DNA from: Syngnathus acus
Taxonomy: Eukaryota; Chordata; Actinopteri; Syngnathiformes; Syngnathidae
Assembly: GCF_901709675.1 (NCBI RefSeq)
Contig: NC_051096.1
Location: forward strand, 8,521,001 to 8,585,000
Reading direction: 5' to 3'
DNA length: 64,000 nt
In this document: piece after piece, positions 1-12,500 of the stretch
Layout: each line of letters opens with the position of its first letter
How positions within the stretch are numbered: the stretch's first letter is position 1
Program-made: the position numbers and the translations under genes
Notes under the pieces: model-generated
Databases searched by the model: none
The model's input: the letters and a program-made list of their open reading frames with translations, nothing else
Told to the model about the DNA's origin: nothing

Positions 1-2784
<2,784 letters not shown>

Positions 2785-3520
2785 TCTTTAATTCTGCTCA
2801 CTTATTATTGATGCGCTCTTCAGTCAATGCTCAAAATCGAATTAGAACTGTTCACAAAACGTATGGTGTAGGGGTGAGAGGGTGAGCTATTACTGGCTTA
2901 GGTGTCTTTCTGATGAATATTCCAAGGAAATAGCAGGCCTGTCCGCTGGACAATCAAATGAATGGCTGCTCCGCCCTATTTGGAGTTGTCAAGCTTCAAA
3001 GTGTACCCGGAAATAGATTTAGCTTCAAAGTAAGAGAGACGATTTCAGATGACAAAAACGAAATGAGTACATATCGACTGCATTTGAGTGAATTAAATAA
3101 AACATTTTATAAATCAAATTGTGATTTGATCTCATGTCCAAGATGTGACATGGACGATTACAGTCTGCGACGTGATTCTGTCCTCACCATTTTTGTCATC
3201 ACATCTATTATACGAGCACGTTATTTTGTCCCTGTAAAATGGTTCTAAGCCTTAGTTAGGCCATTTGCGCATGTGTTTTTGTGATTCAAATTGGAGTTAG
3301 CGCGTCGTCCAATTGACTTGACTTTGAAATGAATTGGTCTCACTTCCTGTTTTTGTTCCCGCCCTCTGCATCTCCATCTCGACGACGTAACGCTGAGCAA
3401 GGTTTCTAGGCTGGATCGAGGCTGCGGGATCATCGCTGCTGAGACGTTTATGCTTGTCCTGATTTAGGCATCCTATTGAATAGTTGTTGACTTCTTAATC
3501 TGTCTGTCTGTCTGTCCAAA

Positions 3521-5467
3521 ATGGGTTGCGCTGGATTCACCTGCTCCAAGCACTCCCTGTGCGCGCTCAACATCCTCTATGTTGTGAGTATCCATCCAAC
3601 ACATCATCATCATCATCACACTGCACCACACGGATGATATATGCCATCTTTACATGACTGAAGTTTCCAACGATGCGCGTGTAAATATAGAAATGGAAAA
3701 CGGCTTGGCACTTGCTGAATCAATGATTCACCGTGGAACCTTGTCAGATGTTCATTGTGTGACTATGGAAGCGACAAAAAAGGCCGCTTGTTGGCTACTA
3801 TAGTGTACAGAATCAGCCTTCTGAGCTCATTTCCTTCCGTCGGCCTTTTGATTGAAATTCCAGGCCCCGGGGATGTCCTGCCTCTTTATCATTGTCTGCA
3901 ATCTCCCCCTCTGCAAGTTGCTTGTAAAAAAACAACAACAACAACAATTCTTTAGCCACAAATGACATCCGATTCTTGTAGTGTTGTAGGTTACAATTGC
4001 CAGTATAATGTTGAGCCCGTGAGAAAACCTTGAGAACAAGCCAGCCACAGCAGGGAGATAAAGAGCTGCGTGACGTGCGTGCGTGCGTGCGTATCTGCTG
4101 TGCCACTTGGCTGCTGGGTTCAAAGGGACTTATGACTTCACCTCGGCGTGGACATTGCTCACCTGGAACAGTCACACTAAGCACGAGCTTGCTGTGGGAC
4201 ACATGTTCCAATTCCAGAATACAAACAACGACTTCTTCATACACTGGCAACATTTTGGACTTGCTGTCCGTCCACCTTGACAAAGCAAGTCATTCCACTG
4301 AAGATTGATTGATGCACAAATAAGGTGCTAAACTTGTCCGAATGTAGTAGGAGCTGGAAGCCCACCTTGTTTCTCTATCACGCAGATGGTGAGCCTGCTG
4401 ATGATTGCAATCGCAGCATGGGGGAAGTGGTTCGGTCTGGTCTCCAGTTTCCAGGTAGTGGGTGGCGTCATTGGAGTTGGCGTCTTCCTCTTCTTTGTGG
4501 CTCTGGCCGGTCTCATCGGTGCCGTGAAGCACCATCAGGTCCTCCTCTTCTTTGTATCCTTAAGGTATACGAATAGAAGGCAAGCTTGTTGGAAGCCTCA
4601 TTTGCATTCAAAGGCTCCAGAAATGTTCCCGATGCGATTGAAAACATTTTGCAATGGTGTTTGTCAAGCGAGGATGCTTTGCAGTGTGGTTTGGGATGAC
4701 CCCTTGACTCGGACTCTCAGTACATGATCATCCTGTTCATGGTGTTTATCGTGCAGTTCTCTGTTTCCAGTGCCTGTCTGGCTATCAACAAAGAGCAACA
4801 GGTGAGTCCAAAGATGCGTTCCAGACGACGCATTTCTGAAAAGCCGCTGACAGTTGCTGAGCTTTGGGCTTTGGCTCCAACCTTCCTGTTCTGAGTTCTC
4901 ATGTCTTTCTTCCTGTGCCCGTGCACATTCCAAAAACATGCGTGCATGTCGGGTTCATTCATTGAGATGGCGATTTTGTTTTTGAGTTGCTATGCATCGG
5001 ACTCCGTTGATGCCAAATGTGCTTTCCCAGGATCATCTGCTGGAGGTGGGCTGGAATAACTCCCGCAGCACTCAAAAAGACGTGGAGAAGACGCTCAACT
5101 GCTGCGGCTTCCGACAGGTTGACCTCAACGCCACCTGCCGCGCCGTACGTTTGCCCGTCCGCCCGCCCGTCCGTCCGTCCACTGAGTGGGCTTTCAGCTT
5201 TGTGTGCTCTCCTGCAGGCTTGTTTCCCCAATCACTCCTGTTTGCCGTGCGCCGATAAGATCCAGGAACACGCCGATGAAGTCCTGCGTTTTGTAGGAGG
5301 GACTGGCCTCTTTTTCAGTTTTACTGAGGTAAGTAGGAAGTAACCCCCTACAAATATATGATACGAGAGGATCTCTTGTCTCCTGCTGTCAGATTGTGGG
5401 CGTGTGGCTGACGTACCGCTACAGGAACCAGAAGGACCCCCGAGCAAACCCCAGTGCGTTCCTCTGA
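3521..5467 (+). CDS. tspan13: Tetraspanin-13
   Basis: Six exons: 3521-3583, 4386-4553, 4721-4801, 5031-5144, 5218-5328 and 5393-5467. They join in phase 0 to a 203-residue protein; human TSPAN13 has 204. Four membrane segments are visible: [20 protein letters not shown], the [20 protein letters not shown] region, [14 protein letters not shown], and [20 protein letters not shown]. The large extracellular loop carries the tetraspanin signature NCCGF, and the C-terminus [13 protein letters not shown] is characteristic of this member. Tetraspanins organise membrane microdomains; the specific role of TSPAN13 (reported links to calcium channels) is family knowledge. It diverges from ankmy2 with about 740 bp between start codons, and its 3' UTR runs to an AATAAA at 6084-6089, tail to tail with agr2. 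Confidence 0.95.
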
Positions 5468-5841
5468 AAGCTGCTTCAGTCCCATTTCGACCTTCTTGAC
5501 CTGTAAATATGCGGCAATGTGCTTTGATTTTGAAAGATGGTAACCACGGGAACTGAAATGTCTCTTTCTGGAGATTCTGCTTTTGTGTCTTAACACTGCT
5601 GTCACTCCACTCCAATCCATTTAGTTCAGAACGTTCTGCTGTTTCATCGCAAAGTCGATGGCCAGATGATTCCAAACACTGAATGCAATAATCTGCACAA
5701 AACACAGGCGTGTGACTGAATTCTTATTATTATTATTATTATTGTATTTACACCATGTCTGCAAAAGTGGAATGAAAGAAGTGCAATGATGTGATGATAT
5801 ATGTATTGAGACTTTGCCATCTTGTCCTGCTTCTGACTGCT

Positions 5842-6005
5842 TCCTTCCTTCCTTCCTTCCTTCCTTCCTTCCTTCCTTCCTTCCTTCCTTCCTTCCTTCC
5901 TTCCTTCCTTCCTTCCTTCCTTCCTTCCTTCCTTCCTTCCTTCCTTCCTTCCTTCCTTCTTTCTTTCTTTCTTCCTTCCTTCCTTCCTTCCTTCCTTCCT
6001 TCCTT
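5842..6005. repeat. TTCC microsatellite in the tspan13 3' UTR
   Basis: (TTCC)n of about 165 bp with a short TTCT interruption near 5960. It lies between the tspan13 stop codon and its polyadenylation signal, so it is probably transcribed. Confidence 0.95.
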
Positions 6006-6083
6006 ATGACCTTTGTAAATAAGTGTGTCAGAAGTGCACTGGAGATTGTGTCAAGCGTCCGAGACTTTGTACTGTCCAACCAC

Positions 6084-6089
6084 AATAAA
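6084..6089 (+). terminator. Polyadenylation signal of tspan13
   Basis: AATAAA about 620 bases after the tspan13 stop codon; the first canonical hexamer in sense orientation. Confidence 0.6.
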
Positions 6090-6314
6090 AGACTGAAGGA
6101 GTAAAAGATGGTCTATCTACTATTATTGTTTTGAGGACCCCCTACAAAATGCATAGATTGCTATGATGATGACGTTGTGGATTTCTAGTCATGCCTGTGC
6201 AAATTGTATTCGCTGCAAATAGACGTCCATAGTGAATTTGAACAAATAGCAATTATCTGGCTTTTATGACGAATACTGTTAGAAGAACTTGAAATGGTTT
6301 TCAACATTTTCAAT

Positions 6315-6320
6315 TTTATT
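6315..6320 (-). terminator. Polyadenylation signal of agr2
   Basis: TTTATT on the plus strand (AATAAA on the minus strand) about 70 bases past the agr2 stop. With the tspan13 signal this makes a tight tail-to-tail pair about 230 bp apart. Confidence 0.6.
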
Positions 6321-6387
6321 TGAAAGACAATGGGGAGCATTTCAGTGAAGAAGAAGGAACTGTTGAGGGCATCTTTGGCCCTGGGCT

Positions 6388-7444
6388 TCAAAGCTCCGAC
6401 TTGAGGAGTTTCCTGGCCTTCTTCATGTTGCTTATCACTAAGAGAAGAAGAGAGATGCTTACATTGCACGTCCCTCACGTCATTTTGACGGTGGTAGCAG
6501 CAGACTTTCATCTCACATAGTTTGACGTCATTTGGTTCGTAGGCATACATGCGGTTGGCGTAGCGACCGGTCACGTCGGCCCTCACCGTCATGGAGGGGT
6601 CTGCAAGGTTGCAAAAGCAAAAGACATTCAGCTAAATGGATAAACAAAGCTTTTTCTGAATTCATGGCACATTTTCATGATTCGGTGTTTTCTTGTCATT
6701 GTTATGCTACAATTAGCTCGTGATGATTTGGAAGAGAAGAGTGACAGCTGAAATGACGGATGAAATTTGCCATAATTATGTCTTACCAACAAAAATGATT
6801 CGGGGAACATACTGTCCGTCAGGGGAGAGATGTTTGTCTGTGGTTTCATACTGTGCAAAAACAAAACCATCTTAATTCGTCACAATTTTAAATTTGGTTT
6901 GCATGTCAGGATGTGTAACTTACCACCAGGTTGAGTACAACCAAATCCTCATCAAGGATTTTTTGGAGCTCATTGTCCTCTGCAAACACTTTCTTCAGTG
7001 CTGCAGGAAGAATCAACAAAGAGTTGAAAGAGTCTTGGAACTTGCTTGAAGAAAACGTTTTGGAACTTACCCTGGCTGTGTGGACAGTCGTCCAGGTGAA
7101 AGAGGACCATCAAGGGTTTGTTCCTTGAAGGAGAAATGGAATGGAGGTGAGTTATGTCAAGCTAGTAACACCACAAATTGACAATCCATTTCTTACTTTG
7201 ACCTGGCCCAGTACAGTCCTTCCTCGTACGTCTGAGCCCAGATCAACTGATCGCCCCATCCTGGATGAAATGGGAAAAAAAAAAATCTGTGTTGCCTTTT
7301 TCTTTTTTTGCTGTTGACCATTTTCCACCATTTACCTCTGGACAGAGTTTGAGGGACCCTCTTGCCTGTCTTCGGGGTATATTTGGCAAGGGTAAAGGAC
7401 GCAGCGACAAGCACCAAGAGGAGTGACACGGACGTTTTGATCAT
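6388..7444 (-). CDS. agr2: Anterior gradient 2, ER protein disulfide isomerase-like
   Basis: Seven exons: 7444-7336, 7260-7197, 7123-7071, 7000-6924, 6850-6787, 6600-6517 and 6437-6388, giving 166 residues with matching phases. A signal peptide ([20 protein letters not shown]) is followed by the thioredoxin-like domain with the CPHS active site (in HLDDCPHSQ), typical of AGR proteins, which have one active-site cysteine. The protein ends KSEL, a KDEL-type ER retention signal (human AGR2 ends KTEL). Known role of the family: folding and secretion of mucins and other cysteine-rich cargo in secretory epithelia. A non-coding first exon probably ends at 7591 (donor GTAAGA) and splices to 7457, with a TATA-like TTAAATATA near 7652-7660. 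Confidence 0.95.
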
Positions 7445-7651
7445 CTTTGCAAGGTTACTGGAAGAGACTTGAAAGAAATACCATGACATGGATTTTAGAA
7501 TTGCCTTTGCAGAGTTTCAGCTTTCTAGATAAGAACATGTTCAAATCATGCTACAGTCGTTAAAATGTAGTCCTGGAACTTGATTCTTACCTGTGCCTGC
7601 CTGCTCGGTCAGCCGGATGACTGTTCCAGGATCTCCTGGTTTTACCTGCTG

Positions 7652-7660
7652 TATATTTAA
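7652..7660 (-). promoter_or_regulatory. Possible TATA-like element of agr2
   Basis: The minus strand reads GCTTAAATATACAGC about 60 bases upstream of the inferred non-coding exon donor at 7591. This is positional inference only. Confidence 0.35.
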
Positions 7661-8368
7661 GCAGCTGTCCGCCCACGGTCCCGCCCTTTCCCCCACCTCC
7701 TCCGCGCTGGACTGCCTCAGCCACCCAAAATATTCTCCATAGAAAATGTTACAATACATTTTCTATCTGCATTTGGCAGTTCTTCTGCTTTTGGGAAGCA
7801 AATACGTACACTTGCATCTCAATCAATCAGAATATCATCGAAAAGTTCATTTTTAAGTGGTACCACTCAAATCGAAGGTACGATGGATGACTGAGCGCAA
7901 TGTGATTGGCCGGAAAGCAGAAACACACACTTCATGAACAAAAGTATTTGGACACCAGTCTATTCCACCTGCAGCTACCGTGAATGGAGGTGCACTTGAG
8001 ATTTGAATATTGCGCCGTGTCCCATTGGCGCGACCCGCTTGATATCAATAGCTGCTTTGTTGGCTCTCTCGGTCGGTCGGTCGGGCGGTCGGTCGGGCGG
8101 TCGGGCGGTCGGGCCCCTTGACAGCCGATACGGCTCTCGAGCCCACAAACGACCAACGGACAGGATGTCCTCTTGTTCATCCCTCTACATGGAAAAATGA
8201 CATCACAAGTGTTTACAGTTCCAAATGTTTTAATATCCTTTCATAGTAGAAATTGTAAAACAGGAAATAGTTTTGCAGGATTACGCTGATCAGATGTGAT
8301 GAAGATTTTTTATTTCTAGAACCACTTGGAAAGAAGTTTAGTGCTGAGGTGTCTTGGAGCCTCTGCCC

Positions 8369-8475
8369 ATCCATCCATCCATCCATCCATCCATCCATCC
8401 ATCCATCCATCCATCCATCCATCCATCCATCCATCCATCCATCCATCCATCCATCCATCCATCCATCCATTCATT
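8369..8475. repeat. ATCC microsatellite
   Basis: About 26 tandem ATCC units, ending in two ATTC variants. Confidence 0.95.
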
Positions 8476-8627
8476 CATGGAGTAGCTCCTCCTCCTCTCC
8501 ATCAATGTGTGTTGTTGGCACAGCAACAGGGTCAATATTTGAAGTCGAGGGCAGGGTTAACGGCTATCGGACCCTCGCATTCACCAGCTGCACTCAACCC
8601 TGCCCTGACAACACGGATATGACGATG

Positions 8628-8628
<1 letters not shown>

Positions 8629-8682
<54 letters not shown>

Positions 8683-8750
8683 CACGTACACACACGTACA
8701 CACACGTACACACACGTACACACACACACACGTACACACACACACACACG
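8629..8750. repeat. ACGC array passing into ACAC/ACGT repeats
   Basis: Pure (CACG)n to about 8683, then CACACGTA units and a (CA)n end. Alternating purine-pyrimidine throughout, a sequence type able to adopt Z-DNA. Confidence 0.9.
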
Positions 8751-8968
8751 CCTTGTTGGTTGGCAAGCTTTAAGATCCTGCTTGCGTGTTGAACAAGTTT
8801 CTGCAATGTGTGCTTTTGATTTCCATCACCGCTGACTGTAGGAAAAACAATGAGTTGCAGTACTACATCAGATGTGTTCACAGCCACAACGGCGCAGTGT
8901 GCATACATTGATGGCCACCCCACTGGAAAATGGGTGTCTATGCCCCTGGTTCCATTGTGTATACTAAC

Positions 8969-9330
8969 CTCATCCAAAGGGATGAGGCAGGGGTGGAGGG
9001 GTTCTGGCTCTGGTTCACGTGGACTGTCGGGACTGGCACTAGTGAGAGAAAAGAAAAAAAAGAAGATCCCATTGTCGTTTTGATTGATTTCATGCTTGTA
9101 TCACAGTCGCACCTCTGTTTGGTGAGGGAGCGCTCCAGTAAAGTGTCCATTTCACGTTCCCGCCGGGTGAGTTTTTCCGTGACCTGGCTGCCGGCCAATG
9201 TCAGAGAGCTGGGGCACGCCCAGTGGACGCGCTCCTCATGGCGGGGGAGCCATTGGGGCCTCAATGTCATCTCATGTTTGGAGCTTTTAAAAAACTCCTT
9301 AAAAGCAAAGAAGTCTTTTAGCCAAGGCCA
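8969..9330 (-). pseudogene. Truncated ppp1r10 (PNUTS) paralogue, two exons
   Basis: Two minus-strand segments match consecutive exons of the complete ppp1r10 in this window (22906-23152 and 23324-23399). Segment 1 (about 9330-9113) reads LKDFFAFKEFF, then HEERVHWACPSSLTLAGS and TEKLTRREREMDTLLERS. The full gene has [30 protein letters not shown] and [18 protein letters not shown]. Segment 2 (9038-8969) reads SPDSPREPEPEPLHPCLIPL against [20 protein letters not shown]. The intervening intron keeps its position, its phase (2) and usable GT and AG ends, so this came from a DNA-level duplication, not a retrocopy. I see no TFIIS-like N-terminus, PP1-binding motif or CCCH finger nearby, so it is a fragment. 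Both segments are free of stops, so exon use by an unknown transcript is not excluded. Confidence 0.75.
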
Positions 9331-9549
9331 ATGTCGTCAGGCGGCTTGATGCATTTCCTCCCCCCAACAATATTTCCATTCGCACTCCAGTCCACGTGGT
9401 GGCGGTAATTCGCAATTTCCCTATTTTGCTCACTACCGAGGAAGAGAAATGTGAAGGCGAAGAAGAAAGTATCTCAACTCTTCTGGGCCGCATGACATTT
9501 TTGGGCTCTGATACCGACATTTGGTTCAATTGTCAGAGTACGAAACAAT

Positions 9550-12500
9550 ATGCCGAAGAAAGGACAAGAAGAAGCAGAGTGGGTGGGCGACGAAGATCAG
9601 CCTACAACAGGTCAGGAGAAAGAAACGTCATTAGGGTGGGCTAGGTAGCCAAGCTAGCAGCTGGTGGCGGCGGTACCCAAACCATCAATTGTAGTCAAAT
9701 ATCAAGTTGGTGTTTTCAAGCCGAATTGCTATTTTAATAACACATTGTGTTGAGATAGGTGGAGCGTGAACTGAGCTCAGCCATCTGACGCCATCTGACG
9801 CGTCATGAAAATGATGCAATGCTGGGTCATGACACTTGAGTTCATAAATTCATTAGCGAATAAATCAATAAGAGGTACAGATGGTGGATGTACTTAGCTA
9901 GAAATACAGATCTGTATTAGGGTCATAAAAGTTCTCGAATGGGTATTAAAATCTCTTTACAGGTATCGAGATACGTACTTTGTTCTAAATTGTCACTGTC
10001 CTAAGTATTTCTTTCACACGTTGTCCACATTTTGAGTTCAAATGATCTTTCATCCCACAGAAAAGGCTGTGAAAAAGGGGAAGAAAGATAAAAAGGGGAA
10101 AAAAAGTGTGAGTACTCATTCATCTACAGATTTATAGTTGAATTGCTTACTTGATTTGCTGCAACTTGTGTTTTCCTTTAGTTTTTCGAGGAACTCCAGA
10201 CAGAGGAGAAACCTGAAAAAGAAGTTAAGGTTCCTGCGAAAGATGCAAAACAGGTGATCTAAGCCCAGAGTAGCTTCCGTAGAATAGATCGTGTTGGGAA
10301 GTCAATGAGAAGGAAACGCGCTTTGCGTTTCCAAACACACACTCAGAGTGGATTTCTTCTTTTCAGCCTCATAAAAAGAAAAAGGACCGCCGTAAAGACA
10401 AAGGTGAAGATGCGGGCAATGACAGCGATGAAGATGTCTTGCTGAAGCTTAAAAAGCTCTCGGCGCAAGCCAGTGATGAAGAAGATGAACCTGGTATGAA
10501 GACAAGTTGTTCTGTCAGATTTAGTCATCCCAGTTCTTATGGAAAGTGCCTCTCTCTCTCCCCCCCACAGTTGTTGCCCCCAGGAAAGGAAACAAGAAGA
10601 ACAAGGTTTGCCATTGTCTGTTGCCACCACCGTTGTCAGTGACTCTTTACATGCCACCAAGTCATTTGTGTTGTCCGTCAGGGTGGTAACATTTTTGCAG
10701 CTCTCAGCCAGGGTATGAGTGGTGAGGAAGACAACTCGGATTTGGACCAGCAAGAGGAACCAGTCAAAAAGGTACGCATTTTGTTCATGATATATAGTAT
10801 GTGCAATCAAATGGAAATGATTGATGATGATGATTTGGGGAATATAACGCTACAGTGTGTGCGTCTTGGATACAGGAGGCTGAGAAGGGCAAGAAAAAAG
10901 ATAAAGCTAAAGCTAAGGTGAAGGTGGGTGCTCTGCGGGTGCTCTCCTTTGGGCTTTCCTAAATTCAATTTCTTCTTTTTTTCACTATATTGTTTTTCCT
11001 TCTTTGCTTTTTTGCATGCCCAGCTATCATCATTGTGTGTGCGTGTGACCATTTTGGATTCATGCCTTTGCAATGATGTGCTTTTTCTTTTCTTTTTTTA
11101 CCTGCTAATTTCTCTTTACAAGTGTTTTTGTTTCCTTTTTCCTTTGTAGTTACCAGAGAACGATGAGGATGAGAAACCCAAGGACAAAATGAAAGCAATT
11201 GTACGTAACCCTAAACCCCCACCCTCGTTAATTGTCACAATTCCACGAAGGCGCTAATTTGAAACATCCCTGTAGAAAAAGACAGCGGCCGAGAAATCGC
11301 ATCATGATGAAGACGAGGGAGAGAACAGTGACGATGACGACATGCTGATGGTTCGTAGGCGCTTGAGATGGCTTTGGCTCCTTGTTTGCTGCTGCTGCCG
11401 CTGCGCTTCAAACATTTGTCTCCGTCAAAGCAGAGTGCTGAAGATGTCATCGCCGAGCAGGCCAAACAGCAGCAGGACGATGACCCCTTTTCTAACCTTA
11501 GCAAGAAGGAGAAAAAGAAGAAGAAAAAAATGGTATGGATTTCCTATTGAACGATACCGACGCCTATTGCCAAAATATTTGATAAATGTTGACTCCAAGT
11601 GGCATTTGTCTGATGAATCTTTGTTGCTGTTGTTTGAGTCCAATGTATCCGTTTATTCATAGATGGAGTATGAGCGTCAAGTGGCAAGTCTCCGTGCCCA
11701 GAATGCCTTGGAAGGGGATTTCTCCATTTCCCAAGCTGAAATGTCCTCCAGACAGGCCATGCTGGAGAACGCGTCTGACATCAAGGTCGGTCAATCGGGA
11801 GACCATTGGTTTCCGAAACAAATTCTGACTTTCCCTCTTTGTGTGTTTCTCGTAGCTGGAGAGGTTCAGCATTTCTGCCCATGGCAAAGAGCTTTTTGTC
11901 AACGCTGATCTCCTCATAGTGGCAGGAAGAAGATATGGTTTGGTCGGACCAAACGGGTACATTGAAGTGCTTTTCCTTTGAACGAGGTCATCTATGAATG
12001 GGAATGTCGGAATCCGTCCTTTGCTCATGAAGCCACTGTTTTCTTCCAGCAAAGGGAAGACCACGTTGCTGAAACACATCGCCAACAGAGCTCTGAGCAT
12101 TCCCCCCAACATCGACGTGTTGCTATGCGAGCAAGGTAAGAACTGTTCTCTCTCGCTCTCTCTCGTCTGTGCTCAGTCCCATTCACACGTGCTGGCGCGT
12201 TCAGAGGTGGTGGCTGACGACACGCCGGCAGTTCAGGCGGTGCTGAAGGCCGACACTCGCCGCCTGAAGCTGCTCCAGGAGGAGAAGCAGCTTCAGGCTC
12301 GTCTGGAGAAAGGAGAGGACAGTGTGGCAGACAGACTAGACAAGGTGAGCGACGGCTTAACAAACATGCCTGAGCGTAAGTAACTACGGGTCAAGCCTGG
12401 ATTGCGATCTGCCGGCAGGTCTACGAGGAGCTGAGGGTGATCGGAGCTGCGGCGGCCGAACCCAAAGCCAGGAGGATCTTGGCCGGCTTGTCCTTTACCC

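Larger units (their letters stand above)
7661..8960. other. Repeat-rich spacer between agr2 and the ppp1r10-like fragment
   Basis: No gene seen. It holds a GGTC-type array (about 8068-8115), an ATCC array (8369-8475) and an ACGC/ACAC array (8629-8750). Open frames in this stretch are readings of these repeats. Confidence 0.7.
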
